DNA of 64,000 nucleotides from Pseudomonas sp. PDM04 (GCF_014851765.1 NZ_JACVAI010000004.1:124001-188000), one strand, 5' to 3'. Positions 35,469-46,943 are shown, counted from the stretch's first letter. The notes: a model not told the origin generated them from the letters alone. Made by a program: numbers and translations.

Positions 35469-35538
35469 AACAAAATAGACTGGCCCACAAGCCGGTAGCC
35501 GTTTGACGTCTGCCGCAAGGCCTAAGGAGATGTGCAAG

Positions 35539-36132
35539 ATGCCCAAGGTCGGTATGCAACCCATCCGTCGCCAGCAGTTGATCGAAGCCACGTTGCAAGC
35601 GGTCGATCAGGTCGGGATGGGGGACGCCAGCATTGCGCTGATCGCCCGTTTGGCCGGTGTCTCGAATGGCATCATCAGTCATTACTTTCAGGACAAGAAC
35701 GGCCTGATCGCTGCCACTGCGCAGTACCTGATGACCGTCCTCAGCGAGAACGTCACCGCGCGCCGGCAGGCGCTGACAGATGACAGCCCGCGGGCGCATC
35801 TGCAGGTGATCATCGAAGGCAACTTCGACGCCAGCCAGGTCAATGGCCCGGCAATGAAAACCTGGTTGGCCTTCTGGGCCACCAGCATGCACCACCCGTC
35901 TTTGCACAGGTTGCAGCGGATCAACGATCACCGTCTGTATTCCAACCTGTGCTGCCAGTTCCGCCGTGTATTGCCGCTCGATGATGCGCGCAGTGCAGCC
36001 CGGGGCCTGGCGGCGCTCATTGACGGCTTGTGGTTGCGCGGCGCGCTGTCGGGAGATGCTTTCGACACCGAGCAGGCACACCGGATCGCTTACGAATACA
36101 TGGATTTCCAACTGGCCAAGCGGGTGAGTTAG
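35539..36132 (+). CDS. betI: TetR-family repressor of choline oxidation genes
   Basis: A 197-residue repressor. The N-terminal helix-turn-helix covers about 30-50 (ASIALIARLAGVSNGIISHYF). The start at 35539 (MPKVGMQPIRRQQLIEATL) is typical of BetI, with AAGGAG upstream; an ATG at 35503 would add 12 unrelated residues. It is the first gene of betIBA and is probably autoregulated through the palindrome at 35449. Confidence 0.95.
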   Translation: MPKVGMQPIRRQQLIEATLQAVDQVGMGDASIALIARLAGVSNGIISHYFQDKNGLIAATAQYLMTVLSENVTARRQALTDDSPRAHLQVIIEGNFDASQVNGPAMKTWLAFWATSMHHPSLHRLQRINDHRLYSNLCCQFRRVLPLDDARSAARGLAALIDGLWLRGALSGDAFDTEQAHRIAYEYMDFQLAKRVS

Positions 36133-36194
36133 AGCACATCTAGAACGCTCAACACCCGGATCGAGCCAATCACTGATGCACTTGCGAGGACTTT

Positions 36195-37667
36195 ATGGCC
36201 CGTTTCGAACTGCAAAAACTCTACATCGATGGCGCTTACTCCGACGCTGGCAGCGATGCCACGTTCGAAGCCATCAACCCGGCTAACGGTGAAGTCCTCG
36301 CAAAAGTCCAACGCGCCACCCAAGAAGACGTCGAGCGTGCCGTGGTCAGCGCCGAAAAGGGCCAGAAAATCTGGGCCGCCATGACGGCCATGGAGCGTTC
36401 GCGCATCCTGCGTCGCGCCGTGGAGATCCTGCGTGAGCGCAACGACGAACTGGCCGCCCTGGAAACCCTGGACACCGGCAAGGCCTACTCCGAAACCCGC
36501 TACGTCGACATCGTCACCGGCGCCGATGTACTGGAATACTACGCAGGCCTGGTGCCCGCCATCGAAGGCGAGCAGATTCCGCTGCGCACCACGTCCTTCG
36601 TCTACACCCGTCGCGAGCCGCTGGGCGTGGTGGCCGGGATCGGCGCGTGGAACTACCCGATCCAGATCGCCCTGTGGAAATCCGCACCGGCCCTGGCCGC
36701 CGGCAACGCGATGATCTTCAAGCCCAGCGAAGTCACGTCGCTGACCACCCTGAAACTGGCCGAGATCTACACCGAGGCCGGTGTGCCGGCGGGTGTGTTC
36801 AACGTCCTGACCGGCAGCGGCCGTGAAGTCGGCACCTGGCTGACCGAGCACCCGCGCATCGAAAAAATCTCGTTCACCGGCGGCACCGACACCGGCAAAA
36901 AAGTCATGGCCAGCGCCTCGAGCTCCTCGCTCAAGGACGTGACCATGGAGCTGGGCGGCAAATCCCCGCTGATCATCTGCGACGACGCCGACCTGGATCG
37001 CGCCGCCGACACCGCGATGATGGCCAACTTCTACAGCTCCGGCCAGGTCTGCACCAACGGCACCCGCGTGTTCGTGCCGAGCCACCTCAAGGCCGCCTTC
37101 GAAGCCAAGATCGCCGAGCGCGTGGCGCGCATCCGCATCGGCAACCCGGAAGACGAAAACACCAACTTCGGCCCGCTGGTCAGCTTCGCCCACATGGAAA
37201 GCGTGCTGGGCTACATCGCCAAGGGCAAGGAAGAAGGCGCTCGCGTACTGTGCGGTGGCAGCCGCCTGACCGAAGGCGAGCTCGGCAAGGGCGCGTTCGT
37301 CGCACCGACCGTGTTCACCGACTGCACCGACGACATGACCATCGTGCGCGAGGAAATCTTCGGCCCGGTGATGGCGATCCTGAGCTACGAGAGCGAAGAA
37401 GAAGTGATCCGCCGTGCCAACGACACCGACTTCGGCCTGGCCGCCGGTGTGGTCACCAAGGACCTGAACCGTGCCCACCGCATCATTCACCAACTGGAAG
37501 CGGGCATCTGCTGGATCAATGCCTGGGGCGAATCCGACGCCAAGATGCCGGTCGGTGGCTACAAGCAATCGGGTGTGGGCCGCGAGAACGGCATCAGCTC
37601 GCTGAACAACTTCACTCGCATCAAATCGGTACAGGTCGAGCTGGGCGATTACGTCTCGGTGTTCTAA
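36195..37667 (+). CDS. betB: Betaine aldehyde dehydrogenase
   Basis: A 490-residue NAD(P)-dependent aldehyde dehydrogenase, oxidising betaine aldehyde to glycine betaine. The catalytic general base E252 (MELGGKSP) and nucleophile C286 (SSGQVCTNGT) are at the positions known for Pseudomonas BADH. GAGGA lies before the ATG at 36195. It is second in betIBA. Confidence 0.96.
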   Translation: MARFELQKLYIDGAYSDAGSDATFEAINPANGEVLAKVQRATQEDVERAVVSAEKGQKIWAAMTAMERSRILRRAVEILRERNDELAALETLDTGKAYSETRYVDIVTGADVLEYYAGLVPAIEGEQIPLRTTSFVYTRREPLGVVAGIGAWNYPIQIALWKSAPALAAGNAMIFKPSEVTSLTTLKLAEIYTEAGVPAGVFNVLTGSGREVGTWLTEHPRIEKISFTGGTDTGKKVMASASSSSLKDVTMELGGKSPLIICDDADLDRAADTAMMANFYSSGQVCTNGTRVFVPSHLKAAFEAKIAERVARIRIGNPEDENTNFGPLVSFAHMESVLGYIAKGKEEGARVLCGGSRLTEGELGKGAFVAPTVFTDCTDDMTIVREEIFGPVMAILSYESEEEVIRRANDTDFGLAAGVVTKDLNRAHRIIHQLEAGICWINAWGESDAKMPVGGYKQSGVGRENGISSLNNFTRIKSVQVELGDYVSVF

Positions 37668-37684
37668 GCCCCGAGCCCTGCATT

Positions 37685-37764
37685 GCCCGCGAGGCCGCCT
37701 TCGCGGGCAAGCCTGCTCCCACAGAAGCACACGCTCCACTGTGGGAGCGAGCCGGCTCGCGATC
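37685..37764. repeat. REP pair between betB and betA
   Basis: A GCCCGCGAGGCC hairpin fused to a CGCGGGCAAGCCTGCTCCCAC half (37702-37722) is followed by an inverted REP copy at 37738-37764. It lies within the bet operon. Confidence 0.82.
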
Positions 37765-37816
37765 GAGTGCGCAGCACTCGCCATGACCTGACCCAATTTC
37801 AAAGAGGGTGCATTCA

Positions 37817-39517
37817 ATGTCCCAAGAATTCGATTACATCATCGTCGGTGCCGGCTCGGCCGGTAACACCCTGGCGACCCGCCTGACCGAAGACGCCGGC
37901 GTCACCGTTCTGCTGCTCGAAGCGGGTGGCCCGGACTACCGCCTGGACTTCCGTACCCAGATGCCGGCCGCCCTGGCCTTCCCGCTGCAAGGCCGGCGCT
38001 ACAACTGGGCGTACGAAACCGATCCGGAACCGCACATGGACGGACGCCGGATGGAATGCGGTCGCGGCAAGGGCCTGGGCGGTTCTTCGCTGATCAACGG
38101 CATGTGCTACATCCGCGGCAACGCCATGGACTACGACGGCTGGGCCAAGCTGCCAGGCCTGGAAGACTGGACCTACCTCGATTGCCTGCCCTATTTCCGA
38201 AAAGCTGAAACCCGCGACATCGGGCCGAACGACTACCACGGTGGCGACGGCCCGGTCAGCGTGACCACGCCGAAAGCCGGAAACAACCCGCTGTTCCACG
38301 CCATGGTCGAAGCCGGCGTGCAAGCCGGTTATCCACGTACCGAAGACCTCAACGGCTACCAACAGGAAGGCTTCGGCCCGATGGACCGCACCGTGACGCC
38401 CAATGGCCGTCGTGCTTCCACCGCCCGCGGTTACCTGGACGTCGCCAAGCAGCGCTCGACCCTGACCATCGTCACCCACGCCCTGACCGACAAGATCCTG
38501 TTCGAAGGCAAGCGCGCGGTCGGTGTGCGTTACCTGGTCGGCGCCGCCGAAGAACGCGTTGAAGCGCGCGCACGCAAGGAAGTGCTGGTGTGCAGCGGCG
38601 CGATCGCTTCGCCACAACTGCTGCAACGTTCCGGCGTGGGCCCGGCCAAGCTGCTGGAAAGCCTCGATATCCCAGTGGTCCACGACCTGCCAGGCGTCGG
38701 TGAAAACCTGCAGGACCACCTTGAGCTGTACCTGCAGTACGCCTGCACCCAACCGGTCTCGTTGTACCCGTCGCTGCTCTGGTACAACCAGCCGGCCATC
38801 GGTGCCGAGTGGCTGTTCAACGGCACCGGCATCGGCGCCAGCAACCAGTTCGAAGCCGGCGGTTTCATTCGCAGCCGTCCGGAATTCGAATGGCCGAACA
38901 TCCAGTACCACTTCCTGCCGGTGGCGATCAACTACAACGGCAGCAACGGTGTGAAGGAACACGGCTTCCAGGCACACATGGGCTCCATGCGTTCGCCAAG
39001 CCGCGGGCGCATCCAGGTCAAGTCCAAGGACCCGCGCCAGCACCCGAGCATCCTGTTCAACTACATGGCCACCGAGCAGGACTGGCAGGAGTTCCGCGAC
39101 GGCATTCGCCTGACCCGTGAAATCATGCAGCAACCGGCGCTGGACGCCTTCCGTGGCCGCGAAATCAGCCCGGGCATCGAGGTGCAAACCGACGAGCAGC
39201 TCGACAAGTTCATCCGCGAACACGCCGAAACTGCGTTCCACCCATCCTGCTCGTGCAAGATGGGCACCGACGACATGGCCGTGGTCGATGGCCAGGGTCG
39301 CGTGCACGGCATGCAAGGCCTGCGTGTGGTCGATGCTTCGATCATGCCGATCATCACCACCGGCAACCTGAATGCGCCGACGATCATGATGGCCGAGAAA
39401 ATCGCCGACAAGATCCGTGGTCGCCAGCCATTGCCGCGCAGCACGGCTGACTACTACGTCGCGGGCGATGCGCCGGTGAAGGGCAAGGCTTTGCGCGAAG
39501 TGAGCCAGATCGCCTGA
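37817..39517 (+). CDS. betA: Choline dehydrogenase
   Basis: A 566-residue FAD-dependent GMC oxidoreductase, oxidising choline to betaine aldehyde. The dinucleotide site YIIVGAGSAGNTLATRL starts at residue 7; GGSSLINGMCYIRGN is the GMC signature, and the catalytic histidine is in FHPSCSCKMG. The start at 37817 (MSQEFDYIIVGAG) follows GAGGGTG; a frame reaching 37808 adds three residues. It is third in betIBA. Confidence 0.96.
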   Translation: MSQEFDYIIVGAGSAGNTLATRLTEDAGVTVLLLEAGGPDYRLDFRTQMPAALAFPLQGRRYNWAYETDPEPHMDGRRMECGRGKGLGGSSLINGMCYIRGNAMDYDGWAKLPGLEDWTYLDCLPYFRKAETRDIGPNDYHGGDGPVSVTTPKAGNNPLFHAMVEAGVQAGYPRTEDLNGYQQEGFGPMDRTVTPNGRRASTARGYLDVAKQRSTLTIVTHALTDKILFEGKRAVGVRYLVGAAEERVEARARKEVLVCSGAIASPQLLQRSGVGPAKLLESLDIPVVHDLPGVGENLQDHLELYLQYACTQPVSLYPSLLWYNQPAIGAEWLFNGTGIGASNQFEAGGFIRSRPEFEWPNIQYHFLPVAINYNGSNGVKEHGFQAHMGSMRSPSRGRIQVKSKDPRQHPSILFNYMATEQDWQEFRDGIRLTREIMQQPALDAFRGREISPGIEVQTDEQLDKFIREHAETAFHPSCSCKMGTDDMAVVDGQGRVHGMQGLRVVDASIMPIITTGNLNAPTIMMAEKIADKIRGRQPLPRSTADYYVAGDAPVKGKALREVSQIA

Positions 39518-39540
39518 TACCGATACACCGCGTCACGGTC

Positions 39541-39618
39541 CATCGCGAGCCGGCTCGCTCCCACCTATGATTTTCGGTACGACCGGGATCAGTGCAGGAG
39601 CGAGCCGGCTCGCGATGA
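39541..39618. repeat. REPIN downstream of betA
   Basis: Inverted REP copies CATCGCGAGCCGGCTCGCTC (39541) and GAGCGAGCCGGCTCGCGATG (39599-39618). Confidence 0.9.
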
Positions 39619-39759
39619 GGACCTGACAAACCACACATCCCCACCGTTGCAAACTTGATCCTCCCCCCTCGCCGGCCTACTCTAGCGCCACGCAATCGTT
39701 TCACCCCCTCCTCCCGCAACACGGCTTCACCACCACTGCATCGCCAGGAGGTTTCACGC

Positions 39760-41202
39760 ATGTTCGATTTCCATCCCCAGCTCAAGCAGCGCTTTGCTGC
39801 CTTGCGCACGGGCGCTGAATTCTTTTCCCTGCGTTATGTGCGCGAGTCCGGGCAGTACCTGTCGGTGCGCAAGAACGTCGCCGAACCGCCAAGCCTGCGG
39901 CGCGACGAAGGCGCGATGCTGACCGTGCGCGTGAACGGCGTCGAGGCCTATGCCGCGACCAACGACCTGTCCCCGGCGGGCCTGCAAGCCGCGCTCGACA
40001 AAGCCGAGCAGCAGGCCCGCCAGCTCAAGCCTCACGCCTTGCTCGACCTGCGCGACCAACGGTTCTCCAGCGACCGCGCGGACTACTTCTCGCCGAATCT
40101 CGACCAGCCCTTCCCGTCCCTGAGTGAATGCTACGAGCTGCTCGGCGCCGAATCCGCCGCCGTGCCCCGGGATGAGCGACTGGTCAACTGGCAGGTCAGC
40201 ATCGGCATGACCCACGTCGAGCAGATCTACCTCAGCAGCGCCGGCGCTGAACTGCGCCAGGCCCAGCGTTTCGTCTATCCGGGCCTCGACGTCACCGCCT
40301 ACGACGGCAGCGACAGCCAGACCCGCAGCCTGGGCCGCGAGAACTTCGGCCAGCAGGGTGGCGCGGATGTGATCAGCCGCTGCGGCCTGATCGGTGCCGG
40401 TCCGCACATCGCTGACCAGGCCCTGCAACTGCTGCTCGCGCCAAACACCCCGCCGGGTGCGCGGGACCTGCTGCTGATGCCCGACCAGATGATGCTGCAG
40501 ATCCACGAATCCATCGGCCACCCCCTGGAACTGGACCGCATCCTCGGCGACGAGCGCAATTACGCCGGCACCAGCTTCGTCAAGGCGCAAGACTTCGGCC
40601 AGCTGCAATACGGCTCGAAATGGCTCAACGTGACCTTCGACCCGGACATTCCCGAGCAACTCGCCAGCTACGGCCATGACGACGACGGCAGCGCGGCGAG
40701 CAAGCAGTTCCTGATCAGGGAAGGCTTGCTCCTGCGACCATTGGGCGGCGCGCTGTCGCAGTTCCGCGCCGGCATGGACGGTGTTGCCAACAGCCGCGCC
40801 TGCAGCTGGAACCGTCCGCCCATCGACCGCATGGCCAATCTCAACATCGAGCCCGGCGATCAGTCGCTGGCGCAACTGATCGGCAACATCGAGCACGGCA
40901 TCCTGATGTCGACCAACCGCTCGTGGTCGATCGACGACGCCCGCAACAAATTCCAGTTCGGCTGCGAATGGGGGCAGTTGATCGAAAACGGCGAACTCAA
41001 GGGCGTGGTGAAGAACCCGAACTACCGGGGGGTTTCCGCGCAGTTCTGGAAAAGCCTCAGCGCGGTCGGCGACACCAGCACCTTCCAGGTACTGGGCACG
41101 CCGAACTGCGGCAAGGGCGAACCCAACCAGGTGATTCGTGTCGGTCACGCGTCGCCGGCCTGTGTGTTCAGCCAGGTGGATGTATTCGGGGGAGACGCCT
41201 GA
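39760..41202 (+). CDS. TldD-family metalloprotease
   Basis: A 480-residue member of the TldD/PmbA family with the zinc-binding HExxxH (HESIGH, 249-254), so it is the catalytic, TldD-like partner. In E. coli TldD-TldE is a heterodimeric protease that degrades unfolded peptides and processes modified peptides. It overlaps its TldE-like partner by one base. The start at 39760 has CAGGAGG upstream; the frame extends to 39655. It is probably not the housekeeping tldD, because divergence from E. coli TldD is evident over most of the length. Confidence 0.88.
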   Translation: MFDFHPQLKQRFAALRTGAEFFSLRYVRESGQYLSVRKNVAEPPSLRRDEGAMLTVRVNGVEAYAATNDLSPAGLQAALDKAEQQARQLKPHALLDLRDQRFSSDRADYFSPNLDQPFPSLSECYELLGAESAAVPRDERLVNWQVSIGMTHVEQIYLSSAGAELRQAQRFVYPGLDVTAYDGSDSQTRSLGRENFGQQGGADVISRCGLIGAGPHIADQALQLLLAPNTPPGARDLLLMPDQMMLQIHESIGHPLELDRILGDERNYAGTSFVKAQDFGQLQYGSKWLNVTFDPDIPEQLASYGHDDDGSAASKQFLIREGLLLRPLGGALSQFRAGMDGVANSRACSWNRPPIDRMANLNIEPGDQSLAQLIGNIEHGILMSTNRSWSIDDARNKFQFGCEWGQLIENGELKGVVKNPNYRGVSAQFWKSLSAVGDTSTFQVLGTPNCGKGEPNQVIRVGHASPACVFSQVDVFGGDA

Positions 41203-42551
41203 TGACGACGTACACGACTCCAGCAAACAGCCAGGCGGCGTCATTCAAGGCCTTGGTCAACGGATTGCGCGAAGCGATTCGCGAGCCGGAGCAGTTCACC
41301 CTCAGCTACGCTGCCGAAGCGTCGGCCTTCGTGCGTTTCAACCATGCCAAGGTGCGCCAGGCCGGTCAGGTGCAGCAGGCCAGCGTGGGCTTGAAACTGA
41401 TCAACGATGGTCGGCACGCCGACCTCGACATCACCTTGTCGGGCGCTGCAGAGGTCGATGCCCGGCGGCTGGCCGACGGCTTGCAGCAGTTGCGCGAAAC
41501 CTTGCCGCTGCTGCCCCCGGACCCTTACCTGCTGCTCAACCATAACGGCTGGCAAAGCAACAATGTGCAGGCGCATCCGCTGCCGGACACCGAGCAGGTG
41601 GTCGGCGAAATCACCCGCGCCGCCGAAGGCCTGGACCTGGTGGGCTTCTATGCGGCAGGGCCGATCAGTCGGGGTTTCGCCAGTTCGGCGGGCGCGTTCG
41701 GCTGGCATCAGGCCAACAGCTTCAACTTTGATTTCAGCCTGTTCCATGCCAACGGCCAGGCGGTAAAAGCCAGCTACGCCGGGCACCAATGGGACAGCGA
41801 AGGCTTCGCCCGGCGTTTTGCCCAGGCCCGCGAGCAACTGGCGTTTCTCGGTCGCCCCCTGCGTACCCTGGCACCGGGGCAGTACCGCGCCTACCTGGCG
41901 CCCGCAGCGCTGGAGGAAATCATGAGCCTGCTGAGCTGGGGCGGGTTTTCGGCGCAGTCGATCGCCAGCAAGAGCAGCCCAATGCAGAAGCTCTACAGCG
42001 GCGACCATTCGTTCAGCCCGCTGGTGTCACTGGATGAGCACGTCAGTGGCTCGTTGAGCCCGGCCTTCTCCGGCGAGGGTTACCCGCGCAGCGACCTGAA
42101 GCTGATCGTCGAAGGCCAGGCCGAGGCGCAGCTGGTCAGCTCGCGCAGCGCCGCCGAGTACGGCCTCACCGCCAACGGCGCCGGCGGCGGCGAGGCCCCC
42201 AGCGCCTTGAACATGGCGGCCGGAGCGCTGCCGGAGGCCGACGTGCTCAGGCAACTGGGCACGGGGCTGTACATCAGCAACCTCTGGTACCTGAACTACT
42301 CGGACCTGCCGGGCGCGCGCATGACCGGCATGACGCGGTTCGCGACATTCTGGGTCGAGAATGGCGAGATACAGGCGCCGGTCAGCACCATGCGCTTCGA
42401 CGACAGCGCCTTCAGCCTGCTCGGTTCGCAGCTCGAAGCGCTGACGACCGAGCGGGAACTGTTGCTGTCGGCGAGCACCTACAGCCAGCGGGCAACCGCG
42501 TCGGCGCTGTTGCCGGGTGCGCTGATCAGCCGGTTGACGTTGACCCTGTAA
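41202..42551 (+). CDS. TldE/PmbA-like partner protein
   Basis: A 449-residue member of the same family without the HExxxH motif, so it is the non-catalytic, TldE-like subunit. SWGGFSAQSIASKSSPMQKL and the C-terminal GLYISNLWYLNYSDL are typical of the family. The ATG at 41202 overlaps the tldD-like stop by one base (TGATG). The pair probably forms a heterodimer; no peptide substrate gene is seen nearby. Confidence 0.85.
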   Translation: MTTYTTPANSQAASFKALVNGLREAIREPEQFTLSYAAEASAFVRFNHAKVRQAGQVQQASVGLKLINDGRHADLDITLSGAAEVDARRLADGLQQLRETLPLLPPDPYLLLNHNGWQSNNVQAHPLPDTEQVVGEITRAAEGLDLVGFYAAGPISRGFASSAGAFGWHQANSFNFDFSLFHANGQAVKASYAGHQWDSEGFARRFAQAREQLAFLGRPLRTLAPGQYRAYLAPAALEEIMSLLSWGGFSAQSIASKSSPMQKLYSGDHSFSPLVSLDEHVSGSLSPAFSGEGYPRSDLKLIVEGQAEAQLVSSRSAAEYGLTANGAGGGEAPSALNMAAGALPEADVLRQLGTGLYISNLWYLNYSDLPGARMTGMTRFATFWVENGEIQAPVSTMRFDDSAFSLLGSQLEALTTERELLLSASTYSQRATASALLPGALISRLTLTL

Positions 42552-42562
42552 CACCTGCACCT

Positions 42563-42666
42563 CTTGTGGGAGCGAGCCTGATCGCGAAGGATTCATAGAC
42601 GATGCACGCATTCAGACAGCCCGTGTCATCGTTTACGCTCCTCGCGAGCAGGCTCGCTCCCACAAG
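42563..42666. repeat. REPIN downstream of the tldE-like gene
   Basis: Inverted REP copies at 42563-42590 and 42641-42666, the first with one change (GATCGCG). Confidence 0.88.
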
Positions 42667-42703
42667 GTAAATCCCTCCACCGGTTAATCTGACACGAGGC
42701 CCC

Positions 42704-44131
42704 ATGCCCAACCGCCCAACGCTCGATGCCGTCACCGCCCGCTGGTTGCCCTGGGTCGTCGCAATCGCCTTCTTCATGCAGTCCCTGGACGGGACCATCC
42801 TCAACACCGCCCTGCCAGCCATGGCCCGCGACCTGGCGGAAGACCCCTTGCGCATGCAGGGTGTGATCATCGCCTACATGCTCACCGTCGCCTTGCTGAT
42901 CCCGGCCTCGGGCTGGATTGCCGACCGCTTCGGCACCAAGAAAATCTTCTTTGGCGCGATCCTGCTGTTCAGCATCGGCTCGTTGCTCTGCGCCCTGTCG
43001 AGCAGCCTGGGCATGCTGATCGGCGCCCGGGTCATCCAGGGCCTGGGCGGCGCGCTGATGCTGCCGGTCGGGCGACTGGTGGTGCTGCGTGCCTACCCGC
43101 GCTCCGAGCTGGTGCGAATCATGGGCTTCATCACCATTCCCGGCCTGCTCGGCCCGTTGATCGGCCCGACCATGGGCGGCTGGATGGTGGAGTACCTGAC
43201 CTGGCACTGGATCTTCCTGATCAACCTGCCGGTCGGCGCCATCGGTTGCTATGCCGTGTGGAAATTCATTCCAGACCTGCGTGGCAGCGAGCGCACGCGC
43301 TTCGACAGCCTGGGCTTTTTGCTGTTCGGCGCCGCGATGGTGCTGATCACCATTGCCATGGAAGGCCTCGGCGAACTGCACCTGCCGCACCTGCGGGTAA
43401 TGTTGCTGCTGTTCGGCGGCATGGCGTGCCTGGCGGCCTACTGGCTGCGGGCCGGGCACATCGAAAACCCGCTGTTCGCGCCTTCGCTGTTCAAGACCCG
43501 CACCTTCGCCGTGGGCATTCTCGGCAACCTGTTCGCCCGCCTGGGCAGCGGCGCCCTGCCCTTCCTCGTGCCGTTGCTGCTGCAAGTGGCGCTGGGTTAC
43601 TCGCCGTCCCAGGCCGGGATGAGCATGTTGCCGCTGGCGGCGGCAGCGATGGTCGCCAAATCGGTGGCGCGCCCGATGATCGAGCGCCTGGGCTACCGCA
43701 TCGTCCTCACCGGCAACACCCTGGCACTGGGCCTGATGCTGGCGAGCATGGGCCTGGTCAGTGAGCAGACGCCCTACTGGCTGCTGCTGGGGATGCTGGC
43801 GATCCTGGGCGCGATCAACTCGTTGCAATTCACCGCGATGAACACCGTGACCCTGATCGACCTCGACGACGCCAGCGCCAGCAGCGGCAACAGCCTGCTG
43901 TCGGTGGTCGCGCAATTGTCCCTGAGCCTGGGTGTGGCCTGCGCCGGCGCCCTGCTCGGCGGGTTCACCGCGCAAGTGGGCAACGACGGCGTGGACACGG
44001 TGCTGGGGGCGTTCCAGCTGACGTTCGTCACCGTCGGCATCATGGCGATGCTGGCGGCGACGATTTTCTCCCAGCTCTCGCCCAGGGACGGGCGCCGGGT
44101 CGTCAGTCGCGAACACGATATCGAGCACTGA
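42704..44131 (+). CDS. MFS multidrug exporter, DHA2 family (MdtD-like)
   Basis: A 475-residue protein with about 14 predicted membrane segments. It starts MPNRPTLDAVTARWLPWVV and has the motif DRFGTKKIFF and the DHA2-type GPTMGGWMVEYLTWHWIFLI. It resembles E. coli MdtD, a proton-driven drug exporter of unknown main substrate. GAGG precedes the ATG at 42704. It stands alone, between two REP-marked gaps, with dbpA after it on the same strand. Confidence 0.9.
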   Translation: MPNRPTLDAVTARWLPWVVAIAFFMQSLDGTILNTALPAMARDLAEDPLRMQGVIIAYMLTVALLIPASGWIADRFGTKKIFFGAILLFSIGSLLCALSSSLGMLIGARVIQGLGGALMLPVGRLVVLRAYPRSELVRIMGFITIPGLLGPLIGPTMGGWMVEYLTWHWIFLINLPVGAIGCYAVWKFIPDLRGSERTRFDSLGFLLFGAAMVLITIAMEGLGELHLPHLRVMLLLFGGMACLAAYWLRAGHIENPLFAPSLFKTRTFAVGILGNLFARLGSGALPFLVPLLLQVALGYSPSQAGMSMLPLAAAAMVAKSVARPMIERLGYRIVLTGNTLALGLMLASMGLVSEQTPYWLLLGMLAILGAINSLQFTAMNTVTLIDLDDASASSGNSLLSVVAQLSLSLGVACAGALLGGFTAQVGNDGVDTVLGAFQLTFVTVGIMAMLAATIFSQLSPRDGRRVVSREHDIEH

Positions 44132-44224
44132 CCGGGAGTCGCATAAAGCAATTCGTCCAGAAATTACAGGTCGGGGCAGCGGGACTGATACACTGCGCGA
44201 CATTTTGTTTTGCAGGCCAGTCCC

Positions 44225-45610
<1,386 letters not shown>

Positions 45611-45625
45611 CAACGCCGCACTTTC

Positions 45626-45716
45626 CCTGTGGGAGCGAGCCTGCTCGCGATGGCGGAGTATCAGACACTTGAATGTATCTGGCACGCTGCCATCGCGAGC
45701 AGGCTCGCTCCCACAG
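45626..45716. repeat. REPIN downstream of dbpA
   Basis: Inverted full REP copies at 45626 and up to 45716, with a long central spacer. Confidence 0.92.
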
Positions 45717-45751
45717 TTTGTTTTGTGGTGAGTCATCCAGAGGACACCGTT

Positions 45752-46930
45752 TTGCGTTCTACCGAAGTCGTGATCATTGGCGCTGGCGCCGCAGGGTTGA
45801 TGTGTGCACTGACCGCCGCCGGGCGCGGGCGCCAGGTGTTGTTGCTCGACCATGCCAACAAGGCCGGCAAGAAAATCCTGATGTCGGGCGGTGGGCGCTG
45901 CAATTTCACCAACATGTACAGCGAACCGGGCAATTTCCTCTCGCACAACCCACACTTTTGCAAATCCGCCCTGGCGCGCTACACCCAATGGGATTTCATC
46001 GGCATGGTCGCCAAGCACGGCGTGCCATACCACGAGAAAAAGCTCGGTCAGTTGTTCTGCGATAACAAATCCAGCGACATTCTCGACATGCTGCTCAACG
46101 AGTGCGAGCAGGTCGGCGTCAGCCTGCACCTGGACACATCGATCCAGAGCATCGAGAAGCTGGAAAGCGGTTATCTGCTGGACACCACCCTCGGCCAGAT
46201 CACCTGCCAATCGCTGGTGATCGCCACTGGCGGCCTGTCGATTCCGACCCTGGGCGCCACCGGTTTCGGCTATCAGGTGGCGAAGCAATTCGGCCACGAA
46301 ATGCTGCCCACCCGCGCCGGCCTGGTGCCGTTCACCATCACCGACCAGCTCAAGGCACTGTGCACCGAGCTGTCCGGCACCTCGGTGGATTGCCTGGTCA
46401 GTTGCAACGACCAGAGCTTCCGCGAAAACATCCTGTTCACCCACCGAGGCCTCAGCGGCCCGGCGATTTTGCAGATTTCCTCGTTCTGGGAATCCGGCGA
46501 CACGGTCGAAATCAACCTGATGCCGGACCATGACGTACCAGGCTGGCTGCAACAGCAGCAAAGCGAACGCCCGAACAGCGAGCTGAAAACCCTGCTCGGC
46601 GAGATCTTCACCAAGAAGATGGCCAACCTGCTGGCGGACAACTGGTTCGTGTCCAAACCGATCAAGCAGTACACCCACGCCGAACTGGCCGACATTGCCG
46701 AGAAACTGGCGAGCTGGAAAGTCGTCCCGGCCGGCACCGAAGGCTATCGCACCGCCGAAGTCACCCTGGGTGGCGTCGACACTCGCGAAGTCTCGTCCAA
46801 GACCATGGAATCACTGAAAAGCCCGGGCTTGTATTTCATTGGGGAAGTGCTCGACGTCACCGGTCACCTGGGCGGCTTCAACTTCCAGTGGGCCTGGGCC
46901 TCGGGTTACGCCGCTGCGCAGTATGTCTGA
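45752..46930 (+). CDS. HI0933-family FAD-dependent oxidoreductase
   Basis: A 392-residue flavoprotein with GAGAAG at 10-15 and the family stretch KILMSGGGRCNFTN (41-54), and DVTGHLGGFNFQWAWASGY at the C-terminus. HI0933-like proteins have no certain role; some act on lipids or tRNA-related substrates. The TTG at 45752 follows AGAGGA; the frame extending to 45629 is REP sequence and is rejected. It is likely a single-gene unit. Confidence 0.87.
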   Translation: MRSTEVVIIGAGAAGLMCALTAAGRGRQVLLLDHANKAGKKILMSGGGRCNFTNMYSEPGNFLSHNPHFCKSALARYTQWDFIGMVAKHGVPYHEKKLGQLFCDNKSSDILDMLLNECEQVGVSLHLDTSIQSIEKLESGYLLDTTLGQITCQSLVIATGGLSIPTLGATGFGYQVAKQFGHEMLPTRAGLVPFTITDQLKALCTELSGTSVDCLVSCNDQSFRENILFTHRGLSGPAILQISSFWESGDTVEINLMPDHDVPGWLQQQQSERPNSELKTLLGEIFTKKMANLLADNWFVSKPIKQYTHAELADIAEKLASWKVVPAGTEGYRTAEVTLGGVDTREVSSKTMESLKSPGLYFIGEVLDVTGHLGGFNFQWAWASGYAAAQYV

Positions 46931-46943
46931 TCGTGCGCCCAAC

